Part shown: one piece after another, positions 20,335 to 31,283 of the stretch
How the letters are laid out: every line of letters starts with the position of its first letter
Position numbering within the stretch: the first letter of the stretch is position 1
From: an uncultured Pseudomonadota bacterium
Lineage (GTDB): Bacteria; Pseudomonadota; Gammaproteobacteria; Burkholderiales; Burkholderiaceae
DNA length: 34,842 nt
Assembly: GCA_946480245.1 (NCBI GenBank)
Contig: CAMLIZ010000035.1
Location: forward strand, 1-34,842
Direction of reading: 5' to 3'
The notes under the pieces: model-generated
The model's input: only the letters and a program-made list of their open reading frames with translations
Database searches by the model: none
Told to the model about the DNA's origin: nothing
Translations under genes and position numbers: made by a program

Positions 20335-21629
20335 GCACGCCCTACCATCCTTCCCGTTCCGGCGGCCTGTCGTCGCTGGTCCACGCGATTCGCAACCTGC
20401 TGCGCCCGCGGCGCGCCAGGGGGATCTACAACAACGGCAACCGCAACGAGGGCCCGCCCGATCTCGACGAGCTGTGGCGCGACTTCAACCGCAAGCTGAG
20501 CGGCCTCTTCGGAGGCAGAGGCTCACGGGGGGGCGGCGACGACGCCGGTGGCCCAGGCTTCAAGCCAGACATGAAAGGTGCGGGCATCGGCGTCGGGCTG
20601 ATCCTCGCGGTGGTGCTGCTCATCTGGCTCGGCAGCGGCTTCTTCATCGTACAGGAAGGGCAGCAGGCAGTGGTGACCTCTTTTGGCCGCTATGCCTACA
20701 CGGCGGATGCCGGCTTCCAGTGGCGGCTGCCGTATCCGTTCCAGCAACACGAGACGGTGGCGGTGACGCAGCTGCGGTCCAAGGAGATCGGCCGCAACTC
20801 GGTCGTCCAGGCCACCGGCCTTCGCGACTCGTCGATGCTCACCGAGGACGAGAACATCGTCGATATCCGGTTCACCGTGCAGTACCGGCTGAAAGATGCA
20901 CGCGAGTACCTGTTCGAAAACCGCAATCCGGATGATTCGATCGTCGAGCAGGCTGCCGAGTCTGCAGTGCGCGAAATCGTGGGCCGCAGCCGCGTCGATT
21001 CCGTGCTGTACGAGCAGCGCGACGCCATCGCGTCGGACCTCGTGAAGTCGATCCAGGCTCAGCTCGATCGGCTGCGCGCGGGCATTCTCGTCGTCAACGT
21101 GAACGTGCAGAACGTCCTGGTGCCTGAGCAGGTGCAGGCGGCCTTCAACGACGCCTTCAAGGCCGGCGCCGACCGTGACCGGCTGAAGAACGAAGGCCAG
21201 GCCTATGCGAGCGACGTGATCCCCAAGGCGCAAGGCACTGCATCCCGGCTGCGCGCGGACGCCGAGGGCTATCGTGCGCGAGTGGTGGCGCAGGCGCAGG
21301 GCGATGCCGAGAGGTTCCGATCGGTGCTCAGCGAGTACCAGAAGGCGCCGGGCGTCACGCGCGATCGCCTCTACGTGGACACGATGCGGCAGGTCCTCAG
21401 CAACGTGTCGAAGGTGATGATCGACACGCGTACCGGTTCCAACCTGCTGTACCTGCCACTGGACAAGCTGCTGCACCAGGGCGGCAACGGCGTACCTTCT
21501 ATCGGCGCCGGCGTGACGCCTTCCAGCAGCAGCACCGGCAGCGCCTCGGATTCGTCCTCGTCGATGGGCGCTTCTGGAGATGTGCGCTCGCGCGACAACG
21601 CCCGCAGCCGCGACCGCGAAGGCCGCTGA
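20331..21629 (+). CDS. hflK: FtsH protease modulator HflK
   Basis: The 432-residue protein, together with HflC, forms a large cage around the FtsH protease in the inner membrane. A Gly/Arg-rich cytoplasmic N-terminus contains the family stretch GPPDLDELWRDFNRKLS. One membrane helix lies at about 84-106 (GVGLILAVVLLIWLGSGFF). An SPFH/prohibitin domain follows (VQEGQQAVVTSFGRY, DENIVDIRFTVQYR) and then a coiled-coil stretch (DRDRLKNEGQAYASDVIPKA). The C-terminus is Ser-rich and then charged. The start overlaps hflX and hflC begins 21 bp after its end. Confidence 0.95.
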   Translation: MSTPYHPSRSGGLSSLVHAIRNLLRPRRARGIYNNGNRNEGPPDLDELWRDFNRKLSGLFGGRGSRGGGDDAGGPGFKPDMKGAGIGVGLILAVVLLIWLGSGFFIVQEGQQAVVTSFGRYAYTADAGFQWRLPYPFQQHETVAVTQLRSKEIGRNSVVQATGLRDSSMLTEDENIVDIRFTVQYRLKDAREYLFENRNPDDSIVEQAAESAVREIVGRSRVDSVLYEQRDAIASDLVKSIQAQLDRLRAGILVVNVNVQNVLVPEQVQAAFNDAFKAGADRDRLKNEGQAYASDVIPKAQGTASRLRADAEGYRARVVAQAQGDAERFRSVLSEYQKAPGVTRDRLYVDTMRQVLSNVSKVMIDTRTGSNLLYLPLDKLLHQGGNGVPSIGAGVTPSSSSTGSASDSSSSMGASGDVRSRDNARSRDREGR

Positions 21630-21650
21630 ACGCAAGGCAGAACAACAACC

Positions 21651-22541
21651 ATGAACCGCATCGGACTCATCGTTGCCAGCGCGCTGATCGTGCTGGTGCT
21701 GCTCAGTTCCACCTTGTTCATTGTCGACCAGCGACAGGTGGCCGTGGTGTATGCCCTGGGCGAGATCAAGGAAGTGATCACCACGCCGGGACTGAAGGCC
21801 AAGTGGCCGCCGCCGTTCCAGAACGTGGTATTCCTCGACAAGCGCGTGCAGACACTGGACAACCCCGAGTCGCGCCCGATCTTCACCGCGGAGAAGAAGA
21901 GCCTGGTCATCGACTGGCTGGTCAAGTGGCGCATCGTCGAGCCGCGCCAGTTCATCCGCAATAACGGGGTGGACATGCGCAACCTCGAAGGGCGGCTGAG
22001 CCCCGTGGTGCAGGCGGCCTTCAACGAGGAGGTCACCAAGCGCACCGTGCGGGGCGTGTTGGCAACCGAACGCGAGAAGGTCATGGACGACGTGCGCAGC
22101 CGGCTTGCGGAGGAGGCCAAGGCCTTCGGCATCGAGATCGTCGATGTGCGCATCAAGCGGGTGGACTTCGTCGCCGACATTACCGATGCGGTGTATCGGC
22201 GCATGGAATCCGAGCGCAAGCGCGTGGCCAACGAACTGCGTTCCACGGGCACCGCCGAGGGCGAGAAGATTCGCGCCGATGCCGACCGGCAGCGCGAGGT
22301 GATCGTCGCCGAAGCCTACCGCGACGCCCAGAAGATCATGGGTGAGGGCGACGCCAAGGCATCCGCAATCTATGCCGACGCCTTTGGCAGGGACCCGGCC
22401 TTTGCCAAGTTCTATCGCAGCCTCGAGGCCTATCGGGCGACGTTCCGCAGCAAGTCGGACGTGCTGGTGCTCGATCCGAGCAACGAGTTCCTGCGCGCGA
22501 TGCACGGCAGCGAAACGCCGACGCCCGTTGGGCGCAAGTAG
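21651..22541 (+). CDS. hflC: FtsH protease modulator HflC
   Basis: The 296-residue partner of HflK is anchored by an N-terminal membrane helix at about 4-24 (IGLIVASALIVLVLLSSTLF). The SPFH domain (VDQRQVAVVYALGEI, KSLVIDWLVKWRI) and the helical AEAYRDAQKIMGEGDAKA region are typical. FYRSLEAYRATF and LDPSNEFLRAM at the C-terminus match the family. The length is close to E. coli HflC (334), somewhat shorter. ATG at 21651. It is followed by the DUF2065 gene after 9 bp. Confidence 0.95.
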   Translation: MNRIGLIVASALIVLVLLSSTLFIVDQRQVAVVYALGEIKEVITTPGLKAKWPPPFQNVVFLDKRVQTLDNPESRPIFTAEKKSLVIDWLVKWRIVEPRQFIRNNGVDMRNLEGRLSPVVQAAFNEEVTKRTVRGVLATEREKVMDDVRSRLAEEAKAFGIEIVDVRIKRVDFVADITDAVYRRMESERKRVANELRSTGTAEGEKIRADADRQREVIVAEAYRDAQKIMGEGDAKASAIYADAFGRDPAFAKFYRSLEAYRATFRSKSDVLVLDPSNEFLRAMHGSETPTPVGRK

Positions 22542-22550
22542 CGCGGCGGC

Positions 22551-22736
22551 ATGGGCAGCATGATGCTCGGCGCCTTGGCGCTGATGCTGGTCTTCGAGGG
22601 CCTGATGCCGTTCTTCAGCCCGCGTACCTGGCGTTCTGTCCTGGAGCGTGTGTTGCAGTTCGGCGACGGACAGATCCGCTTTCTGGGCCTGGCCAGCATG
22701 CTGGTGGGTCTGGGCTTGCTGCTGCTGCTTGGCTGA
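22551..22736 (+). CDS. DUF2065 small inner membrane protein
   Basis: The 61-residue protein has two predicted membrane helices (about 4-20 and 44-60) joined by a short loop with [14 protein letters not shown]. It resembles the DUF2065 family, of which YjeT in E. coli lies just downstream of hflC. Its function is unknown; the fixed place after hflKC suggests a link with the FtsH-HflKC complex, which is inference. A 7-bp GC-rich hairpin (22749-22755 with 22764-22770) follows the stop but has no T-tract. Confidence 0.88.
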   Translation: MGSMMLGALALMLVFEGLMPFFSPRTWRSVLERVLQFGDGQIRFLGLASMLVGLGLLLLLG

Positions 22737-22812
22737 TTCGCGTCGGCCTGCGGGCCCGGGTTTGCCCGCATCGGTCGGTACAATGCCGTTTTCAATACCC
22801 GGTGTGTTTTTC

Positions 22813-25361
<2,549 letters not shown>

Positions 25362-25388
25362 ACCCTGCACACGAGCGGAGACAACGAC

Positions 25389-25910
25389 ATGCTGACCGAC
25401 GACGGCAAGCACCTGTACGTATCCTGGGACGAGTACCACCTTTTGATCGAGCGCCTCGCGTTAAAGGTGCATCACTCGGGCTGGGTCTTCGACCAGATCC
25501 TGTGCCTGGCCCGCGGCGGTATGCGCCCGGGCGACGTGCTGTCACGCGTCTTCGACAAGCCGCTGGCGATCATGTCGACCAGCTCTTACCGTGCCGAAGC
25601 CGGCACCATTCAGGGCCGGCTCGACATGGCCAAGTACATCACCATGCCGCGCGGCGAACTCGCCGGCCGCGTGCTTCTGGTCGACGATCTTGCCGATTCC
25701 GGCGTCACACTGAAAGCGGTAGTGGAGCGGCTGCGCGGCATGCCGTCGATCAGCGAGTTGCGCTCCGCGGTGGTCTGGACCAAGGGCGTGTCCACGTACA
25801 CCCCGGACTACTTCGTCGAGCACCTGCCCACAAGCCCCTGGATTCATCAGCCGTTCGAGGACTACGACAACCTGCGCCCGGAAGGCCTGGCGAAGAAGTT
25901 CGTCATCTGA
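25389..25910 (+). CDS. Phosphoribosyltransferase (purine/xanthine type, substrate not resolved)
   Basis: The 173-residue protein has the type I phosphoribosyltransferase fold signature: the PRPP-binding loop VLLVDDLADSGVT at residues 95-107, preceded by an FDQILCLARGGMRPGDVLS segment. Such enzymes attach bases to PRPP; the neighbouring purA suggests purine salvage (hypoxanthine or xanthine), but this is inference. ATG at 25389 is preceded by GCGGAGA about 10 bases upstream. The gene is the last of the + strand run and is followed by a strong hairpin at 25967-26000. Confidence 0.88.
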   Translation: MLTDDGKHLYVSWDEYHLLIERLALKVHHSGWVFDQILCLARGGMRPGDVLSRVFDKPLAIMSTSSYRAEAGTIQGRLDMAKYITMPRGELAGRVLLVDDLADSGVTLKAVVERLRGMPSISELRSAVVWTKGVSTYTPDYFVEHLPTSPWIHQPFEDYDNLRPEGLAKKFVI

Positions 25911-25966
25911 ACCTCGTGCCCAGGAACCGCAAATGCTGCCCGGCTTTAGCCGGCACACGCACAAAG

Positions 25967-26000
25967 CAAAAGGCCAACGCACGTTGGCGTTGGCCTTTTG
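25967..26000. terminator. Bidirectional intrinsic terminator between phosphoribosyltransferase and tRNA-Leu
   Basis: A perfect 14-bp stem (25967-25980 with 25987-26000) closes a 6-base loop. Each arm ends in an A4 or T4 tract, so read on either strand the stem ends in a run of T. It lies after the + strand purA-phosphoribosyltransferase run and just after the 3' end of the - strand tRNA-Leu, so it can serve both. Confidence 0.8.
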
Positions 26001-26013
26001 GTTCTCTTCTTAT

Positions 26014-26098
<85 letters not shown>

Positions 26099-26115
26099 AG
26101 GTACGAAAGCATAGG

Positions 26116-26145
26116 ATTCTATCATCAAGAACAAAACAAACACAA
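26116..26145 (-). promoter_or_regulatory. Likely promoter of tRNA-Leu
   Basis: On the minus strand TTGTGT (26140-26145) and TAGAAT (26116-26121) stand 18 bp apart, a fair sigma-70 pair. Transcription would begin about 10 bases before the tRNA 5' end at 26098. The elements are predicted by eye only. They lie in the 73-bp gap upstream of rnr on the other strand. Confidence 0.45.
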
Positions 26146-26171
26146 GCGCCTCACCCCTCGGCGCCGCTCTG

Positions 26172-28397
26172 ATGAGCGAAGTGGAGGGCGCGGTCCAAGG
26201 CCATCGCGACGGGCACGGGTTCGTGGTGCGCGACGATGGCCAGGCGGACGTCTATCTGTCGCCGCAGGAAATGCGCTCGGTGCTGCACCGCGACCGAGTC
26301 CGCGTGCGCATCGTGCGCTACGACCGCAAAGGCAGGCCGGAAGGCCGTGTGCTCGACATTCTTGAGCGACGGAAGGCGCCGATCATCGGCCGCCTGCTGC
26401 ACGAAAGCGGCGTTTGGGTCGTGGCGCCGGAGGACCGGCGCTACGGACAGGACATCCTCATTCCGAAGAACGCCACCGCCAACGCCACTGCTGGCCAGGT
26501 GGTCGCCGTGGAGCTGACCGAGGCGCCTTCGATGTTCTCGCAGCCGGTGGGCCGAGTGACCGAGGTGCTGGGCGGCATCGACGATGCCGGCATGGAGATC
26601 GAGATTGCGGTGCGCAAATACGAGGTGCCGCATCGCTTCTCCCCCGAGACGATCGCCCAGGCTGCAGCGCTGCCGGACAAGATCCGACCCGCAGACCGGC
26701 GACACCGTATCGACCTCACTGACGTGCCGCTGGTCACGATCGACGGCGAGGATGCGCGTGACTTCGACGACGCGGTGTATTGCGAGCCTGTGAAGGCGGG
26801 CCGCGGCAAGACAGCGGTGCAGGGGTGGCGGTTGGTAGTGGCGATTGCAGACGTGAGCCACTACGTGAAGCCGGGAGAGCCGCTGGACGACGACGCCTAC
26901 GAGCGCGCCACCTCGGTGTACTTCCCTCGCCGCGTGATCCCGATGCTGCCTGAGAAGTTGAGCAATGGCTTGTGCTCGCTGAACCCGGCGCAGGACCGCC
27001 TGGCCATGGTGTGCGACATGGTCATCAGCGCCGACGGCGACATCCACGCGTACCAGTTCTTCCCGGCGATCATCTGTTCTCATGCGCGCCTCACGTACAC
27101 CGAGGTGGCGGCCGTACTTGCCAACACCCGGGGGCCGGAGGCGGCGCGGCGCGCGGATCTGGTGCCGCATCTGCTGAACCTGCACGAGGTGTACCGAGCG
27201 CTTTTGAAGGCGCGCGGGCTTCGCGGGGCAGTCGATTTTGAGACCACCGAGACGCAGATCGTCTGCGACGAGAACGGTCGCATCGAAAAGATCGTGCCGC
27301 GCGTGCGCACGGAGGCGCACCGGCTCATCGAGGAGGCTATGCTGGCGGCCAATGTGTGCGCCTCGGAGTTCATCGCGCAGTCCGGCCATCCCGCCTTGTA
27401 TCGCGTGCACGAGGGGCCGACGCCGGAGAAGCTTGCGTTGCTGCAGAACTATCTCAAGGCGCTGGGACTGGGCCTGAGCATCAGCGACGAGGCCAAACCC
27501 GGCGAGATGCAGACGATCGCACAAGCCACGAAGGATCGGCCGGACGCCACGCAAATCCACACGATGTTGCTGCGCTCGATGCAGCAGGCCATTTACACGC
27601 CCATCAACAGCGGGCACTTCGGCCTTGCCTACGATGCCTATACGCACTTCACGAGCCCGATCCGGCGCTACCCCGATCTGCTGGTGCACCGGGTGATCAA
27701 AGCGATCCTGAACGGCAAGCGTTACCACCTGTCCACCGGGCACCTGGAGGATGCGCCGAAGGTGCGCAAAGGTGGCAAGCCTCCGAAAGTTCAGGCCACG
27801 GAGTCCGAGGCCTGGGAGGCGGCCGGCGTGCATTGCAGCGCGAACGAGCGCCGCGCGGACGAGGCGTCGCGCGACGTCGAGGCCTGGCTCAAGTGCCTGT
27901 ACATGCGCGAACACCTGGGCGAGGAATTCGGGGGCACGGTCAGCGCCGTCACGAGCTTCGGCCTCTTCGTGCAGCTCGATCAGTTGTACGTGGACGGATT
28001 GGTGCACATCACCGAACTCGGTGGGGAGTACTTCCGGTTCGACGAGGCACGGCAAGAACTGCGTGGCGAGCGAACCGGCATCCGCTATGTCGTAGGTGCA
28101 CGTGTGCGGGTGCAGGTGAGCCGAGTGGATCTGGACGGCCGGAAGATCGACTTCCGCATGGTGCGCGACAACGAAGGGTTGCTCGCGCGCGGCCACCGCG
28201 ACAAGGTGGGCGCGAGTGCCCACGCCGACGGCAGCGCGGTGGAAGAACTGGCCGCGCTGAAGCAGGCGGACCGAGCGGTGCGCAGTGGGGCGCGCCGCGG
28301 TACGTCGACGTCGCAGCGCGGTGGACGTGGGGGCTCCGGCGGCGGAGCCGCGAGCACACGAGGCGCCGCCAAGAGCGCGCGCAAGCGTCGCCGCTAG
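26172..28397 (+). CDS. rnr: Ribonuclease R (short form without N-terminal winged helix)
   Basis: The 741-residue 3'-5' exoribonuclease degrades structured RNA, as in mRNA decay and rRNA quality control. Cold-shock domains occupy about 5-150 (VQGHRDGHGFVVRDDG, KRYGQDILIP). The RNB catalytic domain contains IDGEDARDFDDAV with metal-binding D191, D197, D199 and D200. An S1 domain lies at about 575-660 (FGGTVSAVTSFGLFVQLD), then an Arg/Gly/Ser-rich basic tail. D191 is 81 positions earlier than its counterpart in E. coli RNase R (D272, from memory), and there is an in-frame TAG at 26112, so the usual N-terminal winged-helix domain is absent. ATG at 26172 has no clear ribosome binding site. The stop overlaps that of nnr. 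Confidence 0.93.
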   Translation: MSEVEGAVQGHRDGHGFVVRDDGQADVYLSPQEMRSVLHRDRVRVRIVRYDRKGRPEGRVLDILERRKAPIIGRLLHESGVWVVAPEDRRYGQDILIPKNATANATAGQVVAVELTEAPSMFSQPVGRVTEVLGGIDDAGMEIEIAVRKYEVPHRFSPETIAQAAALPDKIRPADRRHRIDLTDVPLVTIDGEDARDFDDAVYCEPVKAGRGKTAVQGWRLVVAIADVSHYVKPGEPLDDDAYERATSVYFPRRVIPMLPEKLSNGLCSLNPAQDRLAMVCDMVISADGDIHAYQFFPAIICSHARLTYTEVAAVLANTRGPEAARRADLVPHLLNLHEVYRALLKARGLRGAVDFETTETQIVCDENGRIEKIVPRVRTEAHRLIEEAMLAANVCASEFIAQSGHPALYRVHEGPTPEKLALLQNYLKALGLGLSISDEAKPGEMQTIAQATKDRPDATQIHTMLLRSMQQAIYTPINSGHFGLAYDAYTHFTSPIRRYPDLLVHRVIKAILNGKRYHLSTGHLEDAPKVRKGGKPPKVQATESEAWEAAGVHCSANERRADEASRDVEAWLKCLYMREHLGEEFGGTVSAVTSFGLFVQLDQLYVDGLVHITELGGEYFRFDEARQELRGERTGIRYVVGARVRVQVSRVDLDGRKIDFRMVRDNEGLLARGHRDKVGASAHADGSAVEELAALKQADRAVRSGARRGTSTSQRGGRGGSGGGAASTRGAAKSARKRRR

Positions 28398-29908
28398 GCG
28401 CGCAACGCAGCCATCGCGTCGATCAGGTCGCCCGCCGGTAATGGGCTGGGGCGGCCTGCATCGGCAACAAGATCGGCAGCGCGGCCGTGCCACCAGGCCG
28501 CCGCGGCGCCGAGGCGCTGAGCCGAGCAGCTTGGTTGTGTCGCCCACCATCCGCCGCTCCAGCCGGCCAGCACGTCGCCGGTGCCTGCTGTGGCAAGCAG
28601 CGCATTGCCCGTTGGGTTGACATAAAGCGCCTGGGCAGGTGCGGCGCAAACACTGCCCGATCCCTTGAGCAGCACCGCACAGCCCAAGTGGTTGGCGAGC
28701 TGCTGGGCCGCCTGGCAGCGGTCGTGCTGCACGCTGGCGGCGTCGGTGCCCAGCAGCCGTGCTGCCTCCAGCGGGTGAGGCGTCAGCAGCGTGGGCTGGC
28801 CAATCTGGGCTCGCTGCTGCAATGCGCGCCGCAGATCGGCGTCGGTTGCGATGGCATTCAAAGCATCCGCGTCCAACACCAGGCGCGCGGCAGCTCGCAG
28901 CACGCTGGGCAGCACCGCTGCGACTGCATTGCCGCCGCCACAACCGCAAACCACCGTCGCACCTTCCAGCGCAGTGGCGTCATGCGCCAAGCCGGGGCGG
29001 CACATCAGCTCGGGCCAGGGCGCGGTGGCAGCGGGGGCGAGCAAATCGACGTACACGCGCCCGGCCCCGGCCAGCAGTGCGGCGCGTGCCGCCAACCAGG
29101 CGGCCCCGGTCATGCCTGCGGCGCCACCGACGACCAGCAAATCGCCAAAGCTGCCCTTGTGCTGGGCATGACGCCGCTCCGTGCGAAAGAGATCGGGACA
29201 GTTCTGGCCGGTCAGCTGCGCCAACGGTGGGGTACGGTCGTCTGTGCCCAGCGCATCGAACCACACAAAACCCGAATGGTCGCGGCCTTGCCCGGTAAAC
29301 AGTCCGGGCTTCAGCGTCAGCAGAGAGAGCGTATGACGGGCCTGCACTGCAATGGCGCCGACCGGCACACCGCGCTCGGCGTCCAGCCCCGATGGCAGGT
29401 CCACCGACAGAACCGGCGCCGGCTGGCTGCCGCACGCGCGAATGGCGTCAGCGAGGACGCCTTCAGGGGCTCGGCTCACGCCGAGGCCGAGCAATGCATC
29501 GATCACCAGGTCGACCGGTCCCTCTGGCGTTGGCCGATTGTCCAGCCGCACGCCTGCTTGCCGGGCGCTCTGCCATGCGTCGCGCGCGTCGGCGGGCAAG
29601 TGCTCGGGATCTGCGAGCAGGCTCGCCTGCACCTCCAAACCCGCGTTGCGCAGTTCGATGGCTGCGTGCAGGCCGTCGCCCCCGTTGTTGCCCGGGCCGG
29701 CGGCCACCCAGACGCGGCGAGCGCCGGGGGCGATGGCAAGGGCCAGGCGGGCCGTGGCCAATCCCGCCCGGTGCATCAAGGTGTGAGGGGGCAGGGTGGC
29801 CCCCTGTGCCTGCTCGACCGCGCGCGATGCCGCCACGCCGTGCAGCGGCCAGCTGCGTTCACCGGCGGGCAGCACGCGAACGAGATTGTTGGGCATCGGG
29901 TTCGGCAT
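28394..29908 (-). CDS. nnr: Bifunctional NAD(P)HX epimerase/dehydratase
   Basis: The 504-residue protein repairs hydrated NADH and NADPH (NADHX, NADPHX): the N-terminal YjeF_N domain epimerises the R form to S, and the C-terminal ribokinase-like domain dehydrates S with ADP or ATP. The epimerase motif GPGNNGGDG is at 71-79 and DALLGLG follows. The dehydratase domain begins near KGSFGDLLVVGG and holds LLTPHPLEAARLL, NPTGNALLATAGTGDVLAG. The length is close to the E. coli protein (515). The start is uncertain: ATGs at 29908, 29896 and 29947 are in frame, and the last overlaps the dadA stop as TGATG. It ends tail to tail with rnr. Confidence 0.92.
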   Translation of the reverse strand: MPNPMPNNLVRVLPAGERSWPLHGVAASRAVEQAQGATLPPHTLMHRAGLATARLALAIAPGARRVWVAAGPGNNGGDGLHAAIELRNAGLEVQASLLADPEHLPADARDAWQSARQAGVRLDNRPTPEGPVDLVIDALLGLGVSRAPEGVLADAIRACGSQPAPVLSVDLPSGLDAERGVPVGAIAVQARHTLSLLTLKPGLFTGQGRDHSGFVWFDALGTDDRTPPLAQLTGQNCPDLFRTERRHAQHKGSFGDLLVVGGAAGMTGAAWLAARAALLAGAGRVYVDLLAPAATAPWPELMCRPGLAHDATALEGATVVCGCGGGNAVAAVLPSVLRAAARLVLDADALNAIATDADLRRALQQRAQIGQPTLLTPHPLEAARLLGTDAASVQHDRCQAAQQLANHLGCAVLLKGSGSVCAAPAQALYVNPTGNALLATAGTGDVLAGWSGGWWATQPSCSAQRLGAAAAWWHGRAADLVADAGRPSPLPAGDLIDAMAALRA

Positions 29909-29946
29909 GGAGCGATTCTGCCGGCCCTGCGACGCGGCGGGGCGCA

Positions 29947-31278
29947 TCAGCGCAGACGCTCGATGCCCAGGCCGTCCAAGTCCACTTCGGGTGCGCGGCC
30001 GGCGATCACGTCGGCCAACGCCCGTGCCGAGCCACACGACAGAGCCCACCCGCTGGAGCCGTGGCCGAGATTGAGCCAAACGCCTTGCTGTCCACTGGAA
30101 CCGAGCACGGGCGGGCCGTCAGGCAGCATCGGACGTGCGCCCTTCCACCGCTGCGCCTGGCTGAGATGGGCAGCGCCGGGAAACCAGTCGTGCAGTACCT
30201 TGTAGAGCGTCTGCAAGGCGGCGGAGGAATGCGCCTGAGGCCGCCCACCGAGTTCGGCGCTGCCCGCTACCCGCACCCGCTGGCCCATGCGGCTGATGGC
30301 CACCTTGTACGTCTCATCCATCACGGCGGCGCGCGGGGCGCTCAGCGGCTGGTCAGCGCGTTCACGCAACGGCGCCGTGATCGAGTAGCCGTAAATGGGC
30401 GCGATGGGCAGGTGCACGCCCAGCGGACGCAGCAGCGTCACGCTGTCGCATGCGGCGCATACGACTACCGCGTCGAAACGCTCTTCCACCGGCGTGTCGT
30501 CCTCGGGGTCCGGGGTGGAGGGGGTGACGCTGGTATCGAGCTGGGTCACCGCCGCCTCGCGGCCGATGGGCCGATGGACCAGCGCGGGCTCGCGTCCTGG
30601 CATGACCTGCAGCACGGTGCGGTGAAACAGGAAGCGCGCGCCTCGCCGTTGCGCCTCGGCCTTGAGCTGGTAGGCGAACTGTCGGCAGTTGCCCACTTCG
30701 TCGTCCGGCAGGTGGATGGCCGCGTGCAAGGGCGTCTGCTGGTGCAACCCCGGCTCGATTCGGTGGCAAGCGGCCGGATCCGCTAGTGCGAAACGCACCT
30801 GCAGTGTTTCGAGCATGCGCATCGCCGGCTCGGCGAGGGCGAGGTCGTGAGCGGTGCGCAATAGCACCAACCAGCCTTGAGCCTGCTCGTAGTCGAGGCG
30901 CAGGTCTTCGGTGAGGTGGCGCAGCCGCGCCTGGCTGTAGTGGGCGAGACGGAACATGCGCGCGCGATTGCCCGCATAGCGACCTGGCTCGCACGCCTTC
31001 CACCAGCGCATCGCCCAGCGCAGCAATGCTGCGTCGGGCCAGCCCCCCAACCGCACGGGCGCGTGGCGACCGAACAGGTGCTTCAGCACCTTGCCGCGCA
31101 TGCCCGGCGCCGCCCATGGCGTGACATAGCCCGGCGCGACAAGCCCGGCGTTGGCGAAGCTGGTCTCCGCCGCCACGCTGCTGCGGCGCTCGAAGACGGT
31201 CACCTCATGGCCATCGGCCGTAAGCTCGTACGCGGTGGTGACGCCGATGATGCCCGCGCCGACGATGGCAATGCGCAT
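29947..31278 (-). CDS. dadA: D-amino acid dehydrogenase small subunit (DadA-type)
   Basis: The 443-residue flavoprotein would oxidise D-amino acids such as D-alanine to 2-oxo acids and ammonia, passing electrons to the respiratory chain. The N-terminal FAD-binding motif is GAGIIG at residues 7-12 (MRIAIVGAGIIGVTTAYEL). SVAAETSFANAGLVAPGYVTPWAAPGM-like sequence, in pieces SFANAGLVAPGY and VTPWAAPGM, is the DadA signature, and the C-terminus has LGHGSSGWALSCGSA. It is close to E. coli DadA in length (432). The start at 31278 gives the typical N-terminus; the open frame further upstream is a shadow of the amidase. No dadX racemase is seen nearby, so the substrate is not certain. Confidence 0.87.
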   Translation of the reverse strand: MRIAIVGAGIIGVTTAYELTADGHEVTVFERRSSVAAETSFANAGLVAPGYVTPWAAPGMRGKVLKHLFGRHAPVRLGGWPDAALLRWAMRWWKACEPGRYAGNRARMFRLAHYSQARLRHLTEDLRLDYEQAQGWLVLLRTAHDLALAEPAMRMLETLQVRFALADPAACHRIEPGLHQQTPLHAAIHLPDDEVGNCRQFAYQLKAEAQRRGARFLFHRTVLQVMPGREPALVHRPIGREAAVTQLDTSVTPSTPDPEDDTPVEERFDAVVVCAACDSVTLLRPLGVHLPIAPIYGYSITAPLRERADQPLSAPRAAVMDETYKVAISRMGQRVRVAGSAELGGRPQAHSSAALQTLYKVLHDWFPGAAHLSQAQRWKGARPMLPDGPPVLGSSGQQGVWLNLGHGSSGWALSCGSARALADVIAGRAPEVDLDGLGIERLR

Positions 31279-31283
31279 CCGCT

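Noticed and set aside
22749..22770. 7-bp hairpin between the DUF2065 gene and hisZ as a terminator
   Set aside because: No T-tract follows it; in GC-rich DNA such hairpins occur by chance.
26151..28949. A 932-codon open frame on the minus strand opposite rnr
   Set aside because: It is antisense to a well-conserved gene, has no recognisable domains and a His/Arg/Gln-rich composition typical of antisense frames in GC-rich DNA.
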